In this document: positions 1 to 10,568 of the stretch, one piece after another
Layout: the number at the start of each line of letters is the position of its first letter
How positions within the stretch are numbered: the first letter of the stretch is position 1
Source: Arhodomonas sp051195215
GTDB lineage: Bacteria; Pseudomonadota; Gammaproteobacteria; Nitrococcales; Nitrococcaceae
Length of the DNA: 64,000 bases
Reading direction: 5' to 3'
Assembly (NCBI RefSeq): GCF_051195215.1
Contig: NZ_JBNAZM010000003.1
Span: 132,952 to 196,951 of the forward strand
Translations under genes and position numbers: made by a program
Notes under the pieces: generated by a model
Database searches by the model: none
Seen by the model: only the letters and a program-made list of their open reading frames with translations
Told to the model about the DNA's origin: nothing

Positions 1-321
1 CTGCTCCTCGATGAACGCCATCACCGGCTCGCGCCGGTCCACGGCGACCCCGACGAACTGCACGCCACGGTCACCGAAGCGCGCCTGTAGCTCGTTGAAC
101 AGCGGGATTTCCTCCCGGCACGGCGGACACCAGCTCGCCCAGAAATTAAGCACCACGACCCGGCCGTCCCACTCCGTGACCGAACGCGTCTCGCCGTCGA
201 GATCCGGCATGGTGAAAACCGGGCGCCGCTCGCCCTGGCGCTCCTGGTACCAGAGCACGCCGCCGACACCAAGCGCGCCGCCGAGAAGCACCAGCAGCGC
301 TGTGTAGACCAGACGCCTCAT
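1..321 (-). CDS. TlpA/ResA-like thioredoxin, partial (runs off window)
   Basis: Reading the minus strand from an ATG at 321 gives an N-terminal membrane anchor (residues about 4-24), then a thioredoxin-fold start with VVVLNFWASWCPPCREEIP, whose CPPC pair is the redox-active site. It is a membrane-anchored periplasmic thiol reductase of the TlpA/ResA type. The ATG overlaps the stop of dsbD (ATGA), so the two are translationally coupled, and DsbD is the expected electron donor. Its C-terminal part lies beyond position 1. The family call is firm; the specific partner (cytochrome c maturation or general disulfide reduction) is inference. Confidence 0.85.
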   Translation of the reverse strand, partial: MRRLVYTALLVLLGGALGVGGVLWYQERQGERRPVFTMPDLDGETRSVTEWDGRVVVLNFWASWCPPCREEIPLFNELQARFGDRGVQFVGVAVDRREPVMAFIEEQ

Positions 322-2171
322 CAGCCGCGCCCTTCGCCCCAGGCCTCACGCAGCCGAGCGAGGAATGGGCCCGGCCCGAGAAAGCCCACCACGCGGAGCG
401 AGCGCCGCTCCTCGCCACCAGGGCCGAAAAGCATCACTGCCGGCGGCAGAAACACGTCCAGCTCACTGAGCAGACGGTGATCGGCCGTGTTCATCTCGGT
501 GACATCCACCCGCAGCAGAACGGCCTCGGCGAGCCGCGCTCGGACTTGCGGGTCGGCAAACGTCTCCTCGTCGAGCTGCACGCAATACACGCACCAGTCC
601 GCATAGACGTCCACCAGGGCCGGCCGCCCCGCCGATCGCGCGTCGGCGAGCGCGGCGCGGAGACCATCCAGATCATCGACGGTACGGAACTCCCCGGCGG
701 CGACGGACTGCGCCGTGGCGCCGCCGCCCGCGGCAAGGCGTTCCAGTGGCCGCCACACGTCACCGCCGCCGGCGGAGGCGCCCACCAGCGACACGGCGCC
801 CCAGATCACCAGCGCCAGCCCACCCGCCTTGCGCAGACGGTGACCGTGCGCGGCGCCGTGGCCGAGTGCGTCGAGCCCGCCCATGAACACGCCACAGCCG
901 AGCAGCAGCAGCCCCCAGAGCGCCAGTGTCACCGGTGCCGGCACGATCCGGTCCAGAAAGTAGATGGCCACGCCGAGGAACAGCACGCCGACCACCTGGC
1001 GGACAAGATTCATCCACACGCCGGCGCGCGGCAGCCAGCGCCCGGCGGCCGTGCCGATGACGAGCAGCGGCACACCCATGCCGTTGGCGAGCACGAACAG
1101 CGCCACCCCCCCAAGCCAGGCGTCGCCGGTCGTGCTGATGAAAGCCAGTGCGGCAATCAGCGCCGGCCCCGAGCAAGCGCCGACGATCAGCGCCGAGAGC
1201 ACACCCATCACGGTCACGCCGATCACCGTGCCCCCGCGCTGGCGGTGGGAGAGCTCGGTGAGCCGCGTCTGCCATGCGCTCGGCAGCTGCACGTTGAACA
1301 CGCCGAACATGCCCAGCGCCATCACCACGAACAGCGCGGCGAAGGCGCCCAGCACCCAGGGGCCCTGCACCTGCGCCTGCACCGCCGCGCCCGAGAGGCC
1401 GGCGGCGACGCCGGCCAGGGCATAGGCCACCGCGGTAGACTCGACGTAGACCAGCGACAGCCAGAACGCCCGCCAGCCCGTGCGCCGGCTGTCTCCGGCG
1501 ATCAAGCCGGAGAGGATGGGCACCATGGGATAGAGGCAGGCGGTGAACGCCAGCACGAGGCCGGCGAGGAAGAAGCCCGTCAGCACCGCCGCCGTGTTGC
1601 CGCTGGCAAGCGCGGCCCCGAGACCGCCGCCGACGCCCGCCGCCGCACCAACCGCAGCGCCGCCGCCCGGGCTCGCGGATACGCTTGCACCGCCGCCACC
1701 GGCGAGGCTGACGGTGACCGCCTGCGGCGGATAGCACACGCCGGCCTCGGCGCAACCCTGGTACTCCACGACCAGGTCCACGGGCCCTCCCCCTTCGAGG
1801 TACGCAGAGGCAGAAACGGGCGTCTCGTAGATCTGGACCCGGCCGAAGTACGGGTCGTCCTTTTCCTTGCCCGGCGGCGTCTCCACGCGCACGACGGCGT
1901 TGTCATCGCCGGAGACGCTGAAACCGACCTTGTCGCGGTAGAGGTAGTAGCCGTCCTGAACGTCCCAGGTGGCGACCACGCGATCCGGCGCCACGCGTTC
2001 GACGGTCAGGGGAAACGCCTGCTCCGGACGGAGCAGATCCGACTCGCCACCCACCAGCCCCGAGAGGCCGCCGCTTTGCCCATACACGTTCGCACTCGCG
2101 GCGACGAGCACGACGGCGGCGATCAGCCCGGGAACCACCCGCGATATGCGGGCTAGGCGGCGGCGCAGCAT
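321..2171 (-). CDS. dsbD: Thiol:disulfide interchange protein DsbD
   Basis: 616 aa, close to full DsbD length. It moves electrons from cytoplasmic thioredoxin across the inner membrane to periplasmic thiol proteins. A signal/TM segment is followed by the periplasmic alpha domain with its Cys pair (CAEAGVCYPPQ), then the CcdA-like eight-helix core with the membrane cysteines (FTACLYPMVPILSG and GACSGPALIAAL), and a C-terminal thioredoxin domain with the motif YADWCVYCVQLDEETF (CVYC). All three cysteine pairs are present, so it should be functional. It lies downstream of cutA (4-base gap) and overlaps the TlpA-like gene. Confidence 0.95.
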   Translation of the reverse strand: MLRRRLARISRVVPGLIAAVVLVAASANVYGQSGGLSGLVGGESDLLRPEQAFPLTVERVAPDRVVATWDVQDGYYLYRDKVGFSVSGDDNAVVRVETPPGKEKDDPYFGRVQIYETPVSASAYLEGGGPVDLVVEYQGCAEAGVCYPPQAVTVSLAGGGGASVSASPGGGAAVGAAAGVGGGLGAALASGNTAAVLTGFFLAGLVLAFTACLYPMVPILSGLIAGDSRRTGWRAFWLSLVYVESTAVAYALAGVAAGLSGAAVQAQVQGPWVLGAFAALFVVMALGMFGVFNVQLPSAWQTRLTELSHRQRGGTVIGVTVMGVLSALIVGACSGPALIAALAFISTTGDAWLGGVALFVLANGMGVPLLVIGTAAGRWLPRAGVWMNLVRQVVGVLFLGVAIYFLDRIVPAPVTLALWGLLLLGCGVFMGGLDALGHGAAHGHRLRKAGGLALVIWGAVSLVGASAGGGDVWRPLERLAAGGGATAQSVAAGEFRTVDDLDGLRAALADARSAGRPALVDVYADWCVYCVQLDEETFADPQVRARLAEAVLLRVDVTEMNTADHRLLSELDVFLPPAVMLFGPGGEERRSLRVVGFLGPGPFLARLREAWGEGRG

Positions 2172-2175
2172 GCGG

Positions 2176-2511
2176 TCACTCCCTGTCGCTCTTGGCGGTC
2201 TGCTCGGTCACCCAGTGCAGGTACCCCTCCAGCCCTGCCGCTATGGGGACCGCGATAATCTCGGGAAGTTCATCGGGATGCTCGGCGCGAATGGCGGCCT
2301 CGAGCTCATCGAAAGCCGCGCGCGTGGTCTTCGCCACCAGCAGGAGCTCCGGGTCGCGATGGACCTCGCCCTGCCAGCGATAGACCGAGGTCAGCCCCGG
2401 AATGATGTTCACACAGGCGGCATGGTGGCCGGCGACCAGGGCTTCGGCAATGCGTTCGGCGGTCTCGCGATCGGGGCAGGTGGACAGCGCGACGAGATGC
2501 TCTTCGGACAC
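2176..2511 (-). CDS. cutA: CutA divalent-cation tolerance protein
   Basis: A small trimeric CutA1-family protein of the copper/divalent-cation tolerance type. Family hallmarks are visible: ACVNIIPGLTSVYRW, a following Gly-Glu turn, LLLVAKT, and a HPDELPEIIAVPI segment near the C terminus. The GTG at 2511 was chosen because GGAGG sits six bases upstream and the product then starts like the family (MSEEHLVAL); an in-frame GTG at 2532 would add seven residues. cutA-dsbD linkage is common in proteobacteria. It faces the groESL promoter. Confidence 0.9.
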   Translation of the reverse strand: MSEEHLVALSTCPDRETAERIAEALVAGHHAACVNIIPGLTSVYRWQGEVHRDPELLLVAKTTRAAFDELEAAIRAEHPDELPEIIAVPIAAGLEGYLHWVTEQTAKSDRE

Positions 2512-2615
2512 AGGCGACCTCCGTTTCGGCACGGGTCATATCAAAGGCTTGAATTATAACACCGCGACCTCCATGCCTCGCGTCAACCGCGCACCATTGG
2601 CTGCGCGGGCGGCTA

Positions 2616-2643
2616 TTGACTGCCGTGATGGCGTGACTATCAT
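2616..2643 (+). promoter_or_regulatory. groESL sigma70-type promoter
   Basis: A -35 box TTGACT (2616-2621) and a -10 box TATCAT (2638-2643) are separated by 16 bases, about 90 bases upstream of groES. The spacing and box quality fit a housekeeping promoter, not the sigma32 consensus. Confidence 0.75.
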
Positions 2644-2669
2644 TGGCACTCACCAGCGGCGAGTGCTAA
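2643..2669 (+). promoter_or_regulatory. CIRCE operator (HrcA binding site)
   Basis: TTGGCACTC, nine bases, then GAGTGCTAA: eight of nine left-arm bases and all nine right-arm bases match the CIRCE consensus TTAGCACTC-N9-GAGTGCTAA. It begins at the end of the -10 box and covers the expected start site, so HrcA would block initiation directly. Confidence 0.93.
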
Positions 2670-2732
2670 CAACCGCCGTCTCGGGAATCATCAGGTGTCA
2701 CCGACTGGAACACTGTTAAGGAGTACGACCCG

Positions 2733-3023
2733 ATGAACCTTCGTCCTCTGCACGATCGAGTAGTCGTCAAACGCCAGGAGGAAGAGCGCACTTCCCCCGG
2801 CGGCATCGTCATCCCCGACTCCGCGGCCGAGAAGCCGATCCGCGGCGAAGTCGTGGCCGTGGGCTCCGGCAAGCGTCTCGACAACGGCGAGGTCCGCCCG
2901 CTCGACATCAAGGTCGGCGACAAAGTGCTGTTCGGCAAGTTCGCCGGCACCGAGGTGAAGATCGATGACGAGGACGTTCTCGTGATGCGCGAGGACGACG
3001 TCATGGCCGTCATCGAAGGCTGA
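2733..3023 (+). CDS. groES: Co-chaperonin GroES
   Basis: 96 aa with the full GroES pattern: MNLRPLHDRVVVKR at the N terminus, the mobile loop (EERTSPGGIVIPDSA) that docks onto GroEL, and the terminal DDVMAVIE strand. It caps the GroEL ring in cytosolic protein folding. AAGGAG lies about ten bases upstream of the ATG. It is the first gene of the groES-groEL operon behind the promoter and CIRCE element; 56 bases separate it from groEL. Confidence 0.98.
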   Translation: MNLRPLHDRVVVKRQEEERTSPGGIVIPDSAAEKPIRGEVVAVGSGKRLDNGEVRPLDIKVGDKVLFGKFAGTEVKIDDEDVLVMREDDVMAVIEG

Positions 3024-3079
3024 GCCGAGGAACACGGTTTTTTCCACTTCGGATACCGGATTACAGAGGTAACAAGACA

Positions 3080-4732
<1,653 letters not shown>

Positions 4733-4763
4733 GCCCCGCCCGGCTCGACACCCGAGTCGCTCG

Positions 4764-4791
4764 AAAAGCCCCGCCTCGTGCGGGGCTTTTT
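4764..4791 (+). terminator. groESL intrinsic terminator
   Basis: A GC-rich hairpin (AAAAGCCCCGC, short loop, GCGGGGCTTTTT) ending in a T-run, directly after groEL. Confidence 0.93.
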
Positions 4792-4867
4792 CGTGTACCG
4801 CACACGGGACGACGAAAACGACCCGCAATCGACGCACGACGAGCTGCGGCCGTGGCAGACTGCGCCG

Positions 4868-5530
4868 ATGGAACGACTGATCGAGCACGAATGGAATCTG
4901 GCGCCGGCCGCCGCGCGTGCGTTGCAATCCGAACTCGCCGCGCGGGTCCGCCTCGAACCGGCACCGCCGGATATCGCCACAATCGCAGGCGTCGACACGG
5001 GATTCGAGGACGGGGGCGCCACCGCGCGCGCCGCCGTGGTGCTCATGAACTGGCCGGCGCTGACGGTAGTCGAGCACCACATTGCCCGCGAACCCACACG
5101 CATGCCCTACGTGCCGGGACTGCTGTCGTTCCGGGAGCTGCCCGTGGTGCTCAGTGCCCTGGAATCGCTGACCACGGAGCCCGATCTCGTGCTCTGCGAC
5201 GGCCAGGGCATCGCCCACCCTCGCCGCCTGGGCATCGCTGCCCATTTGGGGGTGATCACGGGGCTCGCCACCATCGGCGTGGGCAAATCACGGCTCGTCG
5301 GCGAGCACGATATGCCGGGGGAGGAAAAAGGCGCCCGGGTACCGCTATTTCATGAAGGAGAACGTATCGGCACGGTACTACGCAGTCGCACCCGCGTACG
5401 GCCACTGTACGTTTCCCCGGGCAACCGGCTGGACGTAGCGAACGCTGCGGACTGGGTGCTCGCCTGTTGCACGCGCTACCGCCTGCCCGAGCCCATTCGC
5501 GCAGCCGACCGCCTGGCCTCCAATCGCTAG
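4868..5530 (+). CDS. nfi: Endonuclease V
   Basis: 220 aa, the family length. It nicks DNA next to deoxyinosine and other deaminated bases. Motifs seen: AGVDTGFED (a metal-binding Asp), MPYVPGLLSFRELP (the wedge region with PYIPG-like core), VLCDGQGIAHPRRLGIAAHLG with the catalytic Asp, and GVGKSRL. The ATG at 4868 was chosen because earlier in-frame codons would overlap the groEL terminator and encode non-family sequence. It is a separate unit after the terminator. Confidence 0.93.
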   Translation: MERLIEHEWNLAPAAARALQSELAARVRLEPAPPDIATIAGVDTGFEDGGATARAAVVLMNWPALTVVEHHIAREPTRMPYVPGLLSFRELPVVLSALESLTTEPDLVLCDGQGIAHPRRLGIAAHLGVITGLATIGVGKSRLVGEHDMPGEEKGARVPLFHEGERIGTVLRSRTRVRPLYVSPGNRLDVANAADWVLACCTRYRLPEPIRAADRLASNR

Positions 5531-5630
5531 TGCCCCGTATCCGGACTTCGCTGCATGTCCGAGCGCCCCGGCGAAACCGGGACGCCCCCTTCGCACGCGT
5601 CGTGGCGGCGCTCGATGCGGCCCCAGCGGC

Positions 5631-7100
5631 CTAAAGCATGGCCAGCGCCGCCACCGCAAGGATCGCCGCACCGCCAACACCTGCCACGATGTAGACAAGG
5701 CGCCGGACTTCGGCAAGCTCACGGGAGATCCGCTCACGTACCTGGTTGTCCACGGCCTCGGTCTGCGCGGCAGCGCGCTCCTCGGCCGCTTTCTCGCCGG
5801 CACGGCTCGCCGCCGCAGTGAGCTCCTCTACCAGTGCCTCACGCAACGGGCCACGCAACGCCCCCGTGAGCCGTTCCTGAAGCGGCGGCAGGGCGCGCTC
5901 GAGGAACTGCGGCAACACCTGGGCGGTAAACGCTTCGCTGCGCATCCACTCCTGGATCTGGCGCTCGATCGCCGGGGCGGCCTCATCGAGAATGCGCTGG
6001 GCCGCCTCGGGACCGATGTCGCCGACGACCCGCGCAGTCGTCTCGCGAGCCAGACGTTCGGCGAGCGCCTCGGTATCCAGACTGTCCGCCGCGCTCGCGG
6101 CGTCCGGGATTTGCGGGGCACTCTCCCGGGCCACCTCGGCGGCGATCTCCCGAGCGGTCTCACGCGCGGCGTCGCGGGCAGCTTCGCGAGCGCCCGCTTC
6201 CGCTTGTTCCACCACGGGCGTCACCAGCGCACGCACCCGTGCCTCGAGCTCGGCGTCCAGCCGGTCGCCAACCGCGTCCCTGGCAACCCGGGCCGCGATC
6301 TCTTCGGCCTCACGCCGCCAGACGCCGCCGTCCACCGCCGGCTCCGGCGCACTCGCCGCCGCCGGCTCATATGGCTCAGGCGAAGGCGACGGAGCGGGGG
6401 CCGCTTCCACCTCGGCAGCCCCGGACATGGCGGGTTCCGGTTCGACGGGCCCTGCCGTCGGAGCGGGAACCGGCCCAGGTGTCGAAGGCTGGGCCGCAGG
6501 CGGCGGCTCAAACGCGGGTAGCTCGGCCGGTTCGTCGGCGGGCGGCACGGCTACGGCGACCGGCTCCCGCTCAGGTTCCGGTTCCCACGCCACCGGCTCG
6601 AAGTCGATCTCGGGCTCGGGCGGCAATTCAGGCTCAGGAGCGGATTCGGGTTTCGGTTCGGGTTCGGGAGCGGGTTCGACCTCGGGCCCGGGTTCCGGCT
6701 CCGGCGCCGGCATATTCGCAGCATAGTGCTCGCGCACGGCAGTGAGCACCCGCCCCAGACTGTCCTCCCCGCTCGGTTTGATCAGGAAATCCACCACCCC
6801 GAGCTCATGGCCCCGCTCCCGATCCTCCGGCGTGTCCTGGGAGGTGTACATGACCACCGGCAGATCGGCGGTGTGCGGCTGCTCGCGAAGCTGCCGCGTC
6901 GCCTCGAAGCCGTCCATGTCCGGCATCATGTAGTCCATGAAGACGACGTCGGGCCGGTTGTCGCGCACGTAGGCAAGCGCTTCACCGCCGGTGCCCACCA
7001 CGTCCACCTCGACGTCACGCCGGCGCAGCAGCTTGCTCAGCGCAATGCGCGCGAGCCGCGAATCGTCGACGACGAGGGCCTTGCTGATATTGTCATTCAT
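5631..7100 (-). CDS. Response regulator receiver with Pro/Glu linker, helical region and C-terminal membrane anchor
   Basis: 489 aa. Residues about 6-125 are a CheY-like receiver: VVDDSRLAR with the acidic pair, VFMDYMMPDMDG with the phospho-acceptor Asp, MYTS, and a FLIKP lysine. A region of about 130 residues rich in Pro, Glu and Ala follows, then about 180 residues of charged, Ala/Arg/Glu-rich helix, and the last about 22 residues (LVYIVAGVGGAAILAVAALAML) form a single hydrophobic helix ending at the C terminus. No output domain such as HTH, GGDEF or HD is present. It probably tethers a receiver to the inner membrane; function unknown. It is transcribed toward nfi. Confidence 0.8.
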   Translation of the reverse strand: MNDNISKALVVDDSRLARIALSKLLRRRDVEVDVVGTGGEALAYVRDNRPDVVFMDYMMPDMDGFEATRQLREQPHTADLPVVMYTSQDTPEDRERGHELGVVDFLIKPSGEDSLGRVLTAVREHYAANMPAPEPEPGPEVEPAPEPEPKPESAPEPELPPEPEIDFEPVAWEPEPEREPVAVAVPPADEPAELPAFEPPPAAQPSTPGPVPAPTAGPVEPEPAMSGAAEVEAAPAPSPSPEPYEPAAASAPEPAVDGGVWRREAEEIAARVARDAVGDRLDAELEARVRALVTPVVEQAEAGAREAARDAARETAREIAAEVARESAPQIPDAASAADSLDTEALAERLARETTARVVGDIGPEAAQRILDEAAPAIERQIQEWMRSEAFTAQVLPQFLERALPPLQERLTGALRGPLREALVEELTAAASRAGEKAAEERAAAQTEAVDNQVRERISRELAEVRRLVYIVAGVGGAAILAVAALAML

Positions 7101-7350
7101 TCTCGGGCTCCCTGGCTCGTGCCCTGAGTGCCAGTCACGCGTTGCGGGCGCCGGACGCCTGGGCCCCCCTCAGGCCGCCGTCATCGGCGTCGACGCCATG
7201 GCCGCCCCTTTATTAGCAGAGCAGCCAGCCGCCCGACCACCCTCACGCATCGGTAACGCGGAGTCTCGCACAGAATTCGCCTCATTGACGTGACACGCGT
7301 GCCAACAACCAGCTGCTATTGTGTAAGTGAGCGCTCCCGGGGATATACAA

Positions 7351-7683
7351 ATGGGCAAGTTCGACTTCGACGAATGGGCACGCCTCGCCCGCACCGAGCC
7401 CGACACCTTCGAGCGGCGTCGACGGGCCGAAGTGGAAGCCTTCATCAGCGCCCAAACCGGGGCCCGCCGGGAACGCCTGCGCCGCCTGCAGTGGCGCATC
7501 GACCGCGAGCGCGAGCGCAGCCCCAACGCCATGGCCGCATGCGTACGCCTGTCGAACATGATGTGGGATCGCTTCGCCGGCCCGGGCGGGCTCGCCGAGC
7601 ACCTGCGCGCCGTCGCCGATGACGAGCCGCTGCCGCTGCCGCGGCCACGCAAGGCACGCATCCTGCGCTTTCCACCACGCTGA
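7351..7683 (+). CDS. DUF3135 family protein
   Basis: 110 aa, with the DUF3135-like N terminus (FDFDEWARLARTEPDTFERR) and a conserved-looking core LRRLQWRIDRERERSPNAM. The family is small, cytosolic and uncharacterised. The ATG at 7351 matches the family start; an in-frame GTG at 7327 would add eight residues. No Shine-Dalgarno of note is seen. It is a lone gene between divergent and convergent neighbours. Confidence 0.75.
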   Translation: MGKFDFDEWARLARTEPDTFERRRRAEVEAFISAQTGARRERLRRLQWRIDRERERSPNAMAACVRLSNMMWDRFAGPGGLAEHLRAVADDEPLPLPRPRKARILRFPPR

Positions 7684-7717
7684 CCGGCCCGTTGCGGCGG
7701 CAGTCGCGCATAAAGAA

Positions 7718-7746
7718 AGGGCCGGATCGCTTGGCGATCCGGCCCT
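7718..7746 (-). terminator. Terminator for the Sel1-repeat gene (possibly bidirectional)
   Basis: A perfect 13-bp stem (AGGGCCGGATCGC / GCGATCCGGCCCT) with a three-base loop. On the minus strand it is followed by TTCTTTA, so it best serves the leftward gene at 7790-8194. Confidence 0.75.
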
Positions 7747-7789
7747 GATAAATGGCAGCCGGCGGCACCCGTCAGGGAAAGCCCCTCCC

Positions 7790-8194
7790 CTAACGCTCCG
7801 CCGCCTCGCGGTCTCCGCTACGCCCATCGAGCCAACGGCGGCTTTCGGCGCTGCCCCCCAGCGCCGCCCGGTAGAACCAGCGTACCGCCGTCTGCTCGTC
7901 GGGCGAGGTGCCGCGGCCTTCCGCGAACATCACCCCCAGATTGTGTTGCGCGGCGACGTGTCCCTGCCGCGCGGCTGCCTCGAACCACCGCAGCGACAGT
8001 GCGTCATCGCGACGCACGCCCTGGCCGGTGGCGTACAGGAACGCAAGGGCATGCTGAGCCTCGGCGAGCCCACGGAGCGCGGCACGACGGTATTGGCGAG
8101 CGGCCTCTACCAGGTCCACCGTGCAACCGTCCCCCGTTTCGAGGCGTCGGCCACACAGATAATCGTTCCACGCTCGTTCAAGCTGCGAGACCAT
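7790..8194 (-). CDS. Sel1-repeat protein
   Basis: About 134 aa with at least two Sel1-like helical repeats, visible as GLAEAQHALAFLYATGQGV and GHVAAQHNLGVMFAEGRGT, each in the A-x-x-x-LG-x-x-Y-x-x-G-x-G register. Such repeats mediate protein contacts. The start was set at ATG 8194; an upstream in-frame ATG at 8245 would add 17 residues. There is no signal peptide, so it is probably cytosolic. Specific role unknown. Confidence 0.8.
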   Translation of the reverse strand: MVSQLERAWNDYLCGRRLETGDGCTVDLVEAARQYRRAALRGLAEAQHALAFLYATGQGVRRDDALSLRWFEAAARQGHVAAQHNLGVMFAEGRGTSPDEQTAVRWFYRAALGGSAESRRWLDGRSGDREAAER

Positions 8195-8574
8195 TGCCCT
8201 TAAAACCCCCTCATGGATTCCGGTCTGCGTTCGCGCCCTGTTCAATGCATGGTGCGTGCCAGATTAGGACTTGTCGTCGATCGACGACGTAAGACGAGGA
8301 TTACACGGGGCTCCAAAGGCTCACAGTGATGCACACACGCAACCACTGTGTGGTTTTCCTGTGACACGGAAGGGCACCCGGGCACGTGGAGCTGCCGCGC
8401 CGCGACACCCGTCCCCCTTGCAGCAGCGGTGACCATGGACGACCATGCTGCCTGGTCCGAAGCCGCGAGCACCGAGCCACGCGCCATGCACCGACCGACG
8501 CATTGCCTGGACGCCGCCTGCGGCTTCCCGCCAGCCGTACACCTTGACATCCCCAGCGCCATTGCGGTGGCACG
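8195..8574. other. Divergent intergenic region with perfect palindrome
   Basis: About 380 bases between the Sel1 gene (left) and ampG (right). It holds a perfect 16-bp palindrome GTCGTCGATCGACGAC at 8273-8288, a plausible dimer-binding operator. No coding sequence is convincing here. Confidence 0.4.
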
Positions 8575-9981
8575 GTGACCGAGCGCGCGAACACCCGCGA
8601 ACCCGAGCAGGGACGGCATTGGCGCGAAGCGCTCACGATCTACACCCGGCGGCCGGTGGTCACCATGCTCTTTCTGGGCTTCTCCGCCGGCCTGCCCTTC
8701 ATGCTGGTCTTCTCCACGCTCACCGCCTGGCTCACCGAGGCGGGAGTGACACGCACCGCCATCGGATTCTTCAGCTGGATCGGGATTACGTACTCGATAA
8801 AGATCCTGTGGGCACCGGTGGTGGACCGGGTACCGCTGCCCGGCCTCACGACACGCCTCGGCCGCCGGCGCGGCTGGATGCTCGCCGGCCAGCTCGGCAT
8901 CGCCACCGGCCTCGCCACCATGGCCGTGACCGACCCGACAGAAGCGCTCACTACCATGGCCCTGCTGGGGCTGCTCGTGGCTTTCTCCTCGGCAACCCAG
9001 GACATCGCCATCGACGCCTTCCGCATCGAATCCGCGCCGGCCACCGACCAGGGCGCCATGGCGGCCACTTACCAGCTCGGCTACCGAACCGCGATCATCG
9101 TCTCCTACGCCGGCGCGCTCTACCTGGCCGCCGGGGTCGGCTGGCAGGTGACCTATTTGGTGATGGCATGCCTGACCGGCGTCGGCATGGTCACAGTATT
9201 GCTGAGCGTGGAGCCGGCACACCGGGTGAGCGTGACGAGCGCCGAGGAACGCGCCGTGGAGGCGTACAGCCGCCGCCACGCCTGGTTGCCCCGGCCGCTG
9301 GCACACATGAGCGCGCACGTCGCCGGCGCCGTGGTCGCGCCGCTCGGGGATTTCCTGCGCCGATTCGGCCCCGCAGCCATCGGCATTCTCGCGCTGGTGG
9401 GCGTGTTCCGGATAACCGACCTCGCCATGGCGAGCATGGCCAACCCGCTCTACCTCGACCTCGGATTCAGCAAAGAACAGATCAGCGCGGTCAGCGGCCT
9501 CTACGGGACGGTCATGACCATGCTCGGCGCCATCGGCGGGGGCGTGACGGTGCGCCGATACGGGCTGCTCACCCCCCTGCTCGCCGGCGCAGTCCTGGCG
9601 GCAGTGACCAACCTGCTCTTCGCCCTGCTCGCAGTCAGCGGCGACAACGTCATGCTGTTCACGGCCATCATCGGCGCCGAGAACCTCGCCAGCGGTCTCG
9701 CCGGCACGGCGTTCATCGCGTGGATGTCGAGCCTTACCTCGGAGCAGTACACGGCCACGCAGTATGCGCTGTTCAGCTCGCTGATGACCCTGCCCGGCAA
9801 GTTCCTGAGCGGCTGGGGCGGCATACTGGTGGACGCCCGCGGCTATCCGGCCTTCTTCCTGGTGACCGCAGCGCTTGGCCTGCCGGCCATTGCGCTCATA
9901 CTCTGGCTCATGCGCCGCCGCCCGCCGGCGGACGCAACTGAGCGAGAACAACAACTGCACACTAGGGAGCCGACCCCATGA
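8575..9981 (+). CDS. ampG: AmpG-type muropeptide MFS permease
   Basis: 468 aa with about 12-14 hydrophobic helices. The AmpG signatures are clear: FSAGLPFMLVFSTLTAWL, IGFFSWIG, KILWAPVVDR, RRGWML and FSSATQDIAIDAFRIE. AmpG imports anhydromuropeptides from cell-wall turnover into the cytoplasm for recycling. It starts with GTG at 8575. It overlaps the next gene by four bases (ATGA), so the two are coupled. Confidence 0.88.
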   Translation: MTERANTREPEQGRHWREALTIYTRRPVVTMLFLGFSAGLPFMLVFSTLTAWLTEAGVTRTAIGFFSWIGITYSIKILWAPVVDRVPLPGLTTRLGRRRGWMLAGQLGIATGLATMAVTDPTEALTTMALLGLLVAFSSATQDIAIDAFRIESAPATDQGAMAATYQLGYRTAIIVSYAGALYLAAGVGWQVTYLVMACLTGVGMVTVLLSVEPAHRVSVTSAEERAVEAYSRRHAWLPRPLAHMSAHVAGAVVAPLGDFLRRFGPAAIGILALVGVFRITDLAMASMANPLYLDLGFSKEQISAVSGLYGTVMTMLGAIGGGVTVRRYGLLTPLLAGAVLAAVTNLLFALLAVSGDNVMLFTAIIGAENLASGLAGTAFIAWMSSLTSEQYTATQYALFSSLMTLPGKFLSGWGGILVDARGYPAFFLVTAALGLPAIALILWLMRRRPPADATEREQQLHTREPTP

Positions 9982-10358
9982 GCACCGTCCCTCAAGATTC
10001 CGGAGAAATCGTCCGCCGCCTGGCGGCGCCCCTGGCCGAAGGTCGGGTATGGGTCAAACTGGTCGCCGTACTGCTCATCGCAAACGGTGTCCTCACCGCA
10101 CTGTCCATCGTCGGTTTGCTGATCGCGTGGCTGCCGATCTGGATGGGCGTGGTGCTGTTTCAGAGCAGCAACGCCATTGACGAAGCCCATGCCGGCGGCG
10201 ACGAGGCCGCGATGATCCGCGCGCAGCAGCGCCTGCGCACGTTCTTCACCATCAGCGGCGTGATGGTTCTGGTGCTGCTGGCGCTGTGGCTACTCGCCAT
10301 GGTGTTCGGCTTCGGCGGGATGATGATCGGCGGCGGCATGGGCATGCACGGATTCTGA
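9978..10358 (+). CDS. Small membrane protein, DUF5362-like
   Basis: 126 aa with two or three TM segments (VKLVAVLLIANGVLTALSIV, a short following hydrophobic stretch, and a helix near residues 95-115) and a soluble loop SSNAIDEAHAGGDEAAM. It ends in a Gly/Met-rich tail. The pattern fits DUF5362-type proteins of unknown function. Translationally coupled to ampG. Confidence 0.6.
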   Translation: MSTVPQDSGEIVRRLAAPLAEGRVWVKLVAVLLIANGVLTALSIVGLLIAWLPIWMGVVLFQSSNAIDEAHAGGDEAAMIRAQQRLRTFFTISGVMVLVLLALWLLAMVFGFGGMMIGGGMGMHGF

Positions 10359-10371
10359 CACCGGGTATCCA

Positions 10372-10400
10372 GCGGGCCGGCCCCGTGGCGACCGGCCCGC
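10372..10400 (+). terminator. Hairpin after ampG operon
   Basis: GCGGGCCGG, loop, CCGGCCCGC, without a T-run; a candidate weak or factor-assisted terminator 14 bases after the stop. Confidence 0.45.
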
Positions 10401-10568
10401 GTTGAAAACTAACCTCCCAGTCCCGACATCCATCGGCGACATGTAGTGACGGCAAACGATCGATCCCATCTATCACCCCGATGCCGGAAATCAATTTTAC
10501 CGATCGGCACCTGCTCTCATAGACTGCCGACGTCCAGTCAGAGCAACCCAACAGGGGAGTGTTTAAGC

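Noticed and set aside
477..2156. 559-aa plus-strand frame antisense to dsbD
   Set aside because: Composition is an artefact of GC-rich third codon positions; dsbD is certain on the other strand.
10402..10568. OxyR binding site upstream of ahpC
   Set aside because: Some ATAG/CTAT-like bits occur but the four-element spacing is not met.
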